64,000 bases of DNA, from positions 37,578,712 to 37,642,711 of the forward strand of contig CM028335.1 in NCBI GenBank assembly GCA_016647705.1, in the 5' to 3' direction. The notes below the pieces were generated by a model that was given only the letters and a program-made list of their open reading frames with translations, searched no databases and had not been told where the DNA came from. Shown here one piece after another: positions 13,358 to 23,300 of the stretch. Within the stretch, counting starts at the first letter, position 1. Each line of letters opens with the position of its first letter. The DNA comes from Eucommia ulmoides. Its lineage: Eukaryota; Streptophyta; Magnoliopsida; Garryales; Eucommiaceae. Made by a program: the position numbers and the translations under genes.

Positions 13358-14384
13358 GTGAAATCTTAGAGGAATTAAACTTAGGATCAACGTCATTCCA
13401 GTATGATTACATCTCCGATCGCACCAATGAGTTCGTTCCAAGCTTTATTACACTTTAATTGTGAACATTCGCTCGTGTGTACAAATTGCATATATCTATA
13501 TTTGGTTTACTTGTCTTACTTGATTCTAGATTATGTAGCTTTGACATATCATAAATGTATTGGACTTTCATCTTGTGCTTCGTAAAAGTAAATTTCACTA
13601 CATTTGCAATTCAAGGTTTTGAGAAAACCGTAAGAACTTTCTATGATTTATCAAAAAGAGTTTTCTACTTAATCACAAATTCGTTGGATTTAGTATATTG
13701 GACAGGAGAAACACTTGCAATGCCGACAAGATAAAGCTACTGATTGTGATATGAAATCTCCCGCGTACCAATGCAATAAGAGGTAAGCTAATTAGACAAT
13801 TTCATTGCACTGTCTTAGAGAAATATTTTTTGAAATTTGTCTTAACTTGAGATTGAAAAAGAATAATACCTATTATATTTGTGTTCAAATTGAGATTATT
13901 TGATTCTTTCGTGAACTTTATTGAATATACATGTTTTATTTGACATATAATTGTACACACTTATACAAACACCTAAAGAGGTCAATATAGGATATTATTG
14001 ATATTGTAGATGATTGATAGAAGTTCCTATGGTTAAATTAGTTAAAACTAACAAAAGATAATTTCATACAATGAGGGTGTGAATTGTAACATAAACCAGG
14101 GTGTTGGTTTAAGAGATTGTAACGAAAAATAAACGAGATTGTCTATGAGATTGTGTAGCAAGACATAAAAGAACTTGTGAGAGTTAAAATATTTGTGGAT
14201 GCTCTCAACAGCATGAAGCTCCATGACCATGAAGACTATATACCCTGATCATCCCATCCCTTGTCCTTTTTGCTTGGACATGAAACACGCAGAAAGTAAT
14301 CCAAGACAAAAGGGTCTGTTAGATTTAGACGTAGAAAGTACTAGAATCCAATTTTTACACCATGAAATGACTTAATGTATGCAG
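13358..14384. other. Flank of the Mutator-like element and downstream region of the GNAT gene
   Basis: The DNA at 13358-14240 is AT-rich and probably continues the copia-like LTR split by the Mutator-like element, but its end cannot be placed. The last 100-150 bases before 14385 would be the 3' untranslated region of the minus-strand GNAT gene. No separate gene is recognised. Confidence 0.4.
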
Positions 14385-17300
14385 TTACAAGTCATAGGTA
14401 TTAGGAAGAGCAGTCCACAAAAGAATCCTTCGAGGGCGATCAAGAAACCGAGCTTGCCACGCCGGTTCCTCATTCTCGTAAACAAAACCACTTTTCATAT
14501 ACAAATTCTTTGCCGGCTCATTGTCAACCGCAACATGGACATACAAATCAGTTAATCCTGAAATTCCATAGCCATCATACACTTATACTACACAAAAGAA
14601 CATAGCGACTACAATACAGATAATGATCCTTTTAATTATCTGAAAAAATCATACCAAGCCATTGGCCAGTGATGTAGTGATAAAAAGTTTAACCTTAGGT
14701 TAAGGGTTCAAACCTAAAGGTTAATCCTGAAATTCCATAGCCATCATACACTTATACTACATAAAAGAACATAGCTACTACAATACAGATAATGATCCCT
14801 TTGATTATCTGAAAAGATCATACCAAGCCATTGGCCACTGATCTTGTGATAAAAAGGTTTAACCTTTAGATTAAGGGTTCAAACCTTGATAGAGCATCCA
14901 ACCACTTTGTGCAATTACGGCTCGTTTGGTTGAATAAAATGGAATCAAAGTGGAATGAAATCAGAAAAAGAATGGAATAAATTTGTTAATAAAATCACTA
15001 TTCCATTATCTTGTTTGGTTGTTATGGAATGAGAGAATGAATGAAATAATAAAACATAGCAAAATTTTTATAATGCCCTTTTAGATATTAATTTTGAATA
15101 TATGTCTAATAATAGATTATTTAAAAAAATGACTAAAAAATAAATAATTTCTAATAATAGCGATGTTCTTTTGGGAATAGGTTTTTGTGGAAATCCATTG
15201 GGCTAGGTTGATTCCAAGCCATGAACTATGCAATTCAATTCCATCATATTTTATTCCACTAGAATTAAATTTTTTATTCCATTGAAAAATCAAACGGCAG
15301 AATCGAAATTGACGGTGAAATGACAATTCCATTCCACCTGATCTATTCAACCAAACGAGCCGTTAATGTTAAACATTATGTGGGAGGCACTGAGTAAAAA
15401 GACGTCAGAAAATAGTGATAAGTAGCAAGTTACCCCAATCTTCAGCAACCATCTTCGACTTCGAAACAAGTGCATACCCCAACCCATTTCTTTGCAGTTC
15501 TTTGGCGACGCATACATTGGTCAAGTATGCCCTTAGAAAATCCGCCCCTATTCCCTGTTAAAAAATAGTTCTAAAATAGTGGAAATACTAGCTTTAGAGC
15601 AGATCGCATCAGAGACATTGAAATTGATCCGCTATGACTAAAACGTAGTTAAAAAAAATGTAATACTGAGAGCATTTATAAGTGAGCAAAAAAAAAATGT
15701 AACACCACAAATTTTAATTTCAGATATTTACACCGTGCCCCCTAAACTTATTCATCGTTCATTGAGAGAAATATGTGAACCCTTGAATGCAAATCTTCAT
15801 TTTTCAAAGAAATAACATCTACCCTAAATCCAAACCATACATTTTAAAACGATGAATCCGTTCAATTTCAAAGCTTTCCATCCAAATCGAACCAAATAAA
15901 AGAAGATTAATAGACCATTTCAAGCCAGCCGTTGAAGCTGATGTCCCAAATACACCTTCTTTCCTATATACATCAAATTACTTACTAACTGATTTCAAAG
16001 TTAATAAAACTTAGCAGGAATGTGAAACTATAAGCACAAAAGTTCAAGGTTGGTTGAGAGACCAGAGCAATACCATTGGCTTCATTCCAGCTATTTCATC
16101 AGGCAGCCTTAGACATTGGTTTAGATCCAAGCTCCCAACTACAACTCGATCTTCACCATTACATGAATACTGCAGGACGTAAATCTCAGATTATTACAAA
16201 GCATAGTGGCATTGGAAGAGTTGAAAGATTGCCACAAAGTACACATACATATATAACTCCATACGTGGGCACATACGAGTTAGTATATCAAATATGTTTT
16301 AATGGAAAGTATTAGTTATTATTTCTTAAATAATTGCAGGTCTCTAATCAAAACTAATGAAAAAAGGAAACATCATTAACACCTTCACTCTTCATTTTCC
16401 CTGCAGCTAGAGCCATAGAAATGTAGCTGTTCCTTCAGGAGAAGTGAGTCTTAGAATCGGAAATTAAAGTACATTAAATACTAAAAAAAAATATATATAT
16501 ATGCTTCTGATTCCAAATTCAATTCCAAGCGTCCAATCAGCGATTCAAAACAATACCGAAGATACTTTCCAACTGAGCTAATGCGTTTGGTCGAACGGAA
16601 TGGGGTGGAATAGAATCATAATTCTACCTTCAATTCTCATTCCTTTGTTTGGTTATTCAACTGAATCAAAATTTGATTCAATTGGAATTAAAATGGATAG
16701 AATTGGATTTCATATTTCATGGGGCAGAATTGGATTCCATTCCTTAATTCATGTTAGGATTTTATTTTTTGGGGTTATACATAATATACCTCACTTCATT
16801 TTGGCCTACAATTATCAATTTGATAATGACTTTGATATTTCCTATAAATTAATTTTATCAATTTAGTCCTATATTAATTTGAAAAAAAAAATTATATTAT
16901 TCATTAAATGACCTAAACAAAATTTTTGTTCTCAATTTTATATTTTTATTTTGGAAAAAAATAGTTTTTTTTTTTTTTCCTAATATTCTATTTTGTTTTG
17001 GGAATAAAAATAGATTATTTTGTTCTTGAATTTTTTTGTTTTGGATTAGAAACTTGTTTTTTGTTTCTAAATTTTTGTTTATCCTTCCTAAACAACATAT
17101 TTTCTTGTTCACAAATTTATATTTCGAACAAAAATAAAAAATTGAAAGCAAAAAAATCATTTCATGTTCACAAAATAAAAACATAAATTTCAGAAAAAAA
17201 AAAAAAATGTTAATGTTACCGACACAAAAAGAAAAATCTGGGAACAAATAATATATTTGTTTTCTTGAATCAGAAATAGAAATTTGAGGAATATAAAAAA

Positions 17301-20300
17301 TAGAAGTGGAAATCTGAGAACAAAAAATATGTTTCTATTCCTAAACAAAAATAAATATTTGGAAAAAAAAAACTGTTTATGCTTCCAAAACGAAAATAAA
17401 AAATTAAGAACAAAATGATTTTAATTGGTAAATTTTGAATATTTTTCACATGGGATATTACTCATATTTTGTTCATGTTTAAATAAATTTTTATTACTTA
17501 CATATTATAAATGAATTTGATCTCAAAATTGATATGTAAAAAGGCAATCATGTAGAAACCAGTAAAGAGACGAGGGGTTTTTTCTTTTCTTTTCTTTTGA
17601 AAAAGATAAGGGGGTTTTTCTTTTCTTTTGTGTGTGTTTGGTGTGTGGGGGGGGGGGGGGGGGGGGGGTGTTAATTGCAATGTACTCCCTTGTACTTAAA
17701 CCATTTTTACTTTATCCTCTTGTACTTCGAAATTAAGCACTTTAACTCTAGAGATTTTGAATCGAATTGTAAAAATTAGTTTTTACACTAAATCTATAGA
17801 ATTGGCAAAAAGACTAAAATGCCCCTAACACATACCAAATCCTTAACATTAGAATGCAAATTGACTATTCAAACAAATTGCATTTTGGATAATCTATGTA
17901 GCATGGATTTCTGTCAAAAAATACTACAATTTAGAATCAAGAACTTGACAAAAATACTAAGATTTCACACCCAAATCTCTTACCCCATTTTAGAAGGAAA
18001 AAAATGATTACATGAAAATTTAAATTTTTAGAACACGGAATTGATCTCATTTTTCTATCTATTCTTAATAATATAGGTATACTTTCATATGTTTCAAGAG
18101 GTGAAGAATCCAAATTTTCAACCAATTTTGACATAAAAATTTGAACAAAAATGGATTTCTTGTAAGCACTCCAAAATATTATTTTTTTATTACATCCGTC
18201 AAATGTCAAAATCGATTAAAAATTAGATTCTTTACCCCTTAAAACATTGAAAAACATATATAGACTTTTAAAAATAGATAAAAGTTGAAATGAATTTTGT
18301 GTTGTAAAATTTTTTGGAGTTTCATGTAAAATAAGTATTTTTGAGGGAAAGGTGTAAGCAATTTGGTTATTAAGGTGGCGTTTGGTTAGTGTTCCCACTT
18401 TTCTCAACTCAACTGGGATGGATTGGGTTGAGTTGAGTTGAGAATTTTGTTTCTTACTGGAAACAGAATTGCGTTTGGTAACGATATTATCCTAGAATTA
18501 TTTCCAAACAATTGTTTTTTTTTTATTTCTTTTTATTTTTCTTTTTCTTCTGTTTTCTTCCTTCGTCTTTGATTTCAAAATGAAAATCTCATGTGCGTTC
18601 TCTTCCTTTGTCTTCTCATGTGCTAGTGTGTAGACGGACCCTAAATGAAAATAAAAATCGATTTCGAGTTCGAAATCAATTTTGAGTTCGAAATCTAAAA
18701 TCGAAATAAATGTGCATTTTCTCCCTTCGTCTTCTCATGTGCTAGTGTAGGAGCAGACGAGCCCTAAATGAAAATCGAAATCGATTTTGAAATCTAAAAT
18801 CGAAATGAGAGTTCGAAATCTAAAATCGAAATCGATTTCATGATTTTGAAACCCTAAAAATCGAAATCGATTTCATGATTTCGAAACCCTAAACCTGTTC
18901 AATCACAATCATCGAAACTCTACCTGTTCAATCTGTTCGAAGACGACAGCGAGGCCGGCGAAGACGGAGGAGAACGAAGATGAGTTCGGCGAAGACGGAG
19001 GAGGAAAACAAGTTCGGCAAAGACAGCGGAGAACAAGTTTGGCGAAGATGGCAAAGGAGAATGGCGAGGAGAAGGAACGAACGACAGCCGGCTTGGGGAG
19101 GAGATAGCGCGGAGCAGAGCGATCGGAGAAGAGTAGACGAACGGAAGAAGTCGATCGGAGAAGAGAAGACGAACATAAGAAGTTGATCGTGGATGTCATT
19201 AAGATTTAAAATAATTCCCAGCGTGTCCCTATTTTTTAGTTGAGTTTTTTTGGCACAAAAAAAAAAAAAGTTTTTTTTGTTTCTTCTTTCTTTAACTTTT
19301 CAAGAATCAATTCTCATTTTTTGGGTTGGGTTCGGTTGGAATGGAATGGAAACACTAACCAAACAGGGCCTAAATATTAGTGTTTTTATTAAATTCTTGA
19401 TTTCAAATTATAATACTCTCTGAGACGAATTAATGCATATATAGATCATCGAAAATAGAATTTGTTTGAGTAGTCAATTGTGTTCCAAAATTAACGATTT
19501 GATATGCGTCAAGGACATTTAAGTCCTTTTTGTCAATTTTGTTAGATTTAACAAAAAAAACAAATAACTTTAATAATTCAATCCAAAGTCCAAGAAAGTA
19601 AAATGCTTATTTTCAAAATATAATGGGGTTAAAGTGAATATGGGTCCAAGTACAAAGTATAAAGTACAATTACACACACACCCCAACTCATGAACCTAGT
19701 ATGATTTGAACCTCAGACCGTCCAGTTGTTTGGGGGGAGTAAACCTTACCACTAAGCTACTCCTTGAAATAAAGAGTTGAGGAAGCTTGTTCGCTTACTA
19801 TTTGCGAAGAATCTTACTCGGATGCATGATCTACCGGATGAGTACTTTTGCGCTTGAAAAGATAAACAGACTATCACCCAGTATTTTTAACACACTCAAG
19901 TGACTTCATTGGGAGATGAATGTTCTTCTTCTAATGTCCTCTAATATCCAGGATATGCAGAAACAATAGGGGCAGATGGTTGTCCAAAACTTTCTGACTA
20001 GTTAGTCTCGAGTTTGAACCCATTCGTTCTCAGATTCTTTGGGCTGATACTATCCATTATTTTTTCAAGACATATTCACGTGCTCAGCTTGCCACTAGTT
20101 TAGCGACTTCACAGTCCTTTAGTCTTCCTCCATTACACAAACTCTTCTGCAAGATCGAGGTGATCAGTCTAGTGATAGCCGTGGTGGCTAGTGGTGGTTC
20201 TAGGAGCGACTGAGGCGCCCATGGTCACAGTTAACATCGTCAGTGCACTTTTTGTGGTAAGGAAAACCATACAAGAAGACTTATTTGAACTTGGTTGTCC

Positions 20301-23300
20301 TCCTAAGTTTACTCACGTTGTGACCTCTAATTAGGTTGATCTAACTCCAGCTAAGTTTCCAATTGTCAGGGTGATTTCCAATGACAAATATGCTCAGTGG
20401 CTTCATTTTTAAGGAAACTCAACAAACCACTCTTCCCATTGTTTCTCTAGCCTAAAGGGGCACCTTTACTGCTTGTATTTCATTCGTCCTTCCCTTCCTA
20501 CACCATGCGTCATAGACTCTGTAGCCATTGACCATTTGTCAAGTACTTTTTTCCTATTTACACAATTTAAACATCTCACTCGTTGCCTCTGGTTACTATT
20601 GTTGTGGTTCCACAATCCTTATTAGTGGTGTCAATAATGTGGAACCATTACCGTCCTTATCCTCATCCTTTGTTTTGTATATTTTTTCTTTTTCATATAA
20701 CTTGATATCAGTCACAAAAATTACCAAACATCTTGATTGTTTTGTTTTTTTCCCAAATTCAGAAGCTGTTCAAAATTTAAGAACGCATAAGACAATTGGT
20801 ACAGAGTGTGAGGAAAACGACTTCTTTCTACTTTGACGATCGAGGAGATATTCTTGTTGCCCCACCAATTGTCTGTCCTGCAATTATCTTTGGTCACCAT
20901 TGCCTTCGCCCACCAAATTCATTGTACCCTAGTTCATCAATCCTTTGAAAATCTAAAGCTACTTTTCCCTATTGCGATAGTTAAAAAAATAAGTTACTCC
21001 TGTTGGGTATTATTTATTGCAATTCTTGAGTATTAACCACAGAATTTTATAAATTTGGCAAGGAAGTGTAGTAACTAATACCCCAGCCACAGTAAATACT
21101 ATTTACGGCAATTCACATTATTATTTATTGCGGTACAGAACCCCAGTCAAAAGTCTAGTTTGCTATAGTGTCTTGTCAGCTAGTTGAGCACTATTGTATT
21201 TCATTTGCATCCCAAGCTCTTACACGAGCATTGAGTTCACCTAGGTCACACTTAATGGAATGTTGAAACAAACAAATAAATAAATAAAAAGAAAAATCAT
21301 GAGAGAAGCGATTTATACCTTACAAGTGGTGCATAGATCGTCTAGAGGACATGATATTTGTGATAATGGTACTGTAGCATTTATGCAAGAAACTCTTCTC
21401 AAGCCCTCCCTCTTCCCTGCAACACGATCCTTTAGTGCTTCAAACTCGCGCTCGGCCAAGTACCTTTTATGATCCTAAAAGACTTGACAACAAGAAAATA
21501 CCATCAGTATTCCAGCAAAAAAGTCTAAATAATCATTATCTTCCAAAGACCATATACTCATAGATCATCTATCTAAGATAATCACAGCACCCATGGTCAA
21601 AAGGAACAAAATGGTAAAACAACTCGAAAGGGAAAAAATCATAAAAATGTTTAGAAAGTAAACAGCCATTGATAATAGCCCGTCAAACCCCATATGAAAT
21701 AAATGATTATGACTTTGAGATGAGAATATTTATGAGTGCAGCGATGTCGAATTCACATATTACATGGAGAATATCACACATATTACTACAAACGTAGGTT
21801 GCTTCTATAAATCATGGTTGTCCGACTGCATTAGTGTGATTCAAGGCTCAAGGCGCAAAGGTCTATTAAAGCCTAAGCATGAGGTGCAAATCTACAGCTT
21901 TAATGAATTGAGGTGCGTGTGACTTACTGCTAAGTTTTTAGGAATATTTATATATATTTTATACTACAAGTTCTATATTAGGACTAACTAATGAAGTATT
22001 ATATTTGAATAGACCTTTTGCATGTCAAGCATTAGTTATTAACTATTCATGAGAACATGGACCATACCAACAATTTCAATTGCACAATTAAAGAAATTGC
22101 CCAAAGTATGCAATTAAACAAATTAGGCAATCAAGGAATTCTAATTGTGCAACACAATAAATCATCCAAAAATTTAATCAATTGCATCAACCTTATCTCT
22201 TTGTTGTATGAATTATGAAAATATTCTCTCTCATAATTCAAAGGGCAAATTACATTTTTTATGTTAACTCTGTGTTTAAGATGTCCATTAATTTTAATTG
22301 GTTTTACCTTGAACCCTATTAGTTTGATTACGGTTTTAAGATGCCCTTCTGTTAATTTTGATGCAAAATGACCATGTGCTTAGTACATTACTGTCATTAA
22401 GGGTGATATTGTATTTTCATTGTTATTATAATATATATAAATTCTTTTCTTATTTTAATTTTTTTTTTTTTTTTATTTCTCTTTTTCATTTTTACTTTTC
22501 TCTCCTCACTCTCCTCTCTCTAGCAAACAAAGACCCACCCCAATAACCCCTCTAATCTCTTTCCCCCACCCTCTCCCTTTCCTTCTTCATTCGCCCCCGT
22601 CCCAACCCCTTGTTTACCCCTACCGATAGCCTCCACCCATAGTCGTGAAAAAAGCACCTAGGCACAAGGGAGACAAAGGTGCAAAATTTCTTCTCGCCTA
22701 GTTCAAGGCGTAGCGCATTGCACAAGGTGCGGGTCTTATGGTGTAAAAGGAAAAGTGCACGGCTCCAGACGCGCCTTAGTTAAGTCTATCTGTTGACTCT
22801 CTTAAATTAAAAATAGGTCGTTATAATAAAATCCTAACACTTACCTAACAATCTAGAGCATCGAATGAGAGAAATTAAAAGGCCCATCAACAATTCGGTA
22901 GCAATGATAGTTCAGTTACTGTTGCTTCTTCTTGACAACTTTCAGGTATCTCTTCTTTCTTCTTCGCTTGTTCTTTTTCTCCTACACTGCTTCTTCTTGT
23001 TTCGCACTGCTTTTTCTTTCTTCTTCATCTTTGCCCCTGCTTCTTCTTTTTCTTCTTCCCTGCTTTTTCTTCTTCTTCGCTTTGTTTTATTATTATTATT
23101 ATTTTTTTTTTTACAACTTTTTATTCTTCTTCTTTGATTTTCTTCCTTTTTTTTTTTTTTTTTCTCTTTCTTTTTTTTTTTTTTTTTTCATTTTTCATTA
23201 CAAACAGACAATTTATTTATTTTCTTATTTTATGCTATAATTGTTGATCAATTATTATTTCTATTCTAAAATCTTTATTTATTTAGGAATCAAATTAAAT

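Noticed and set aside
19683-19769. Possible tRNA gene
   Set aside because: Box A- and box B-like motifs are present, but no cloverleaf or acceptor stem can be formed, so a SINE head is the better reading.
22865-23240. Leu/Phe-rich open frames resembling membrane proteins
   Set aside because: They are translations of a pyrimidine-rich low-complexity tract (tcttctt and poly-T) upstream of the hAT remnant.
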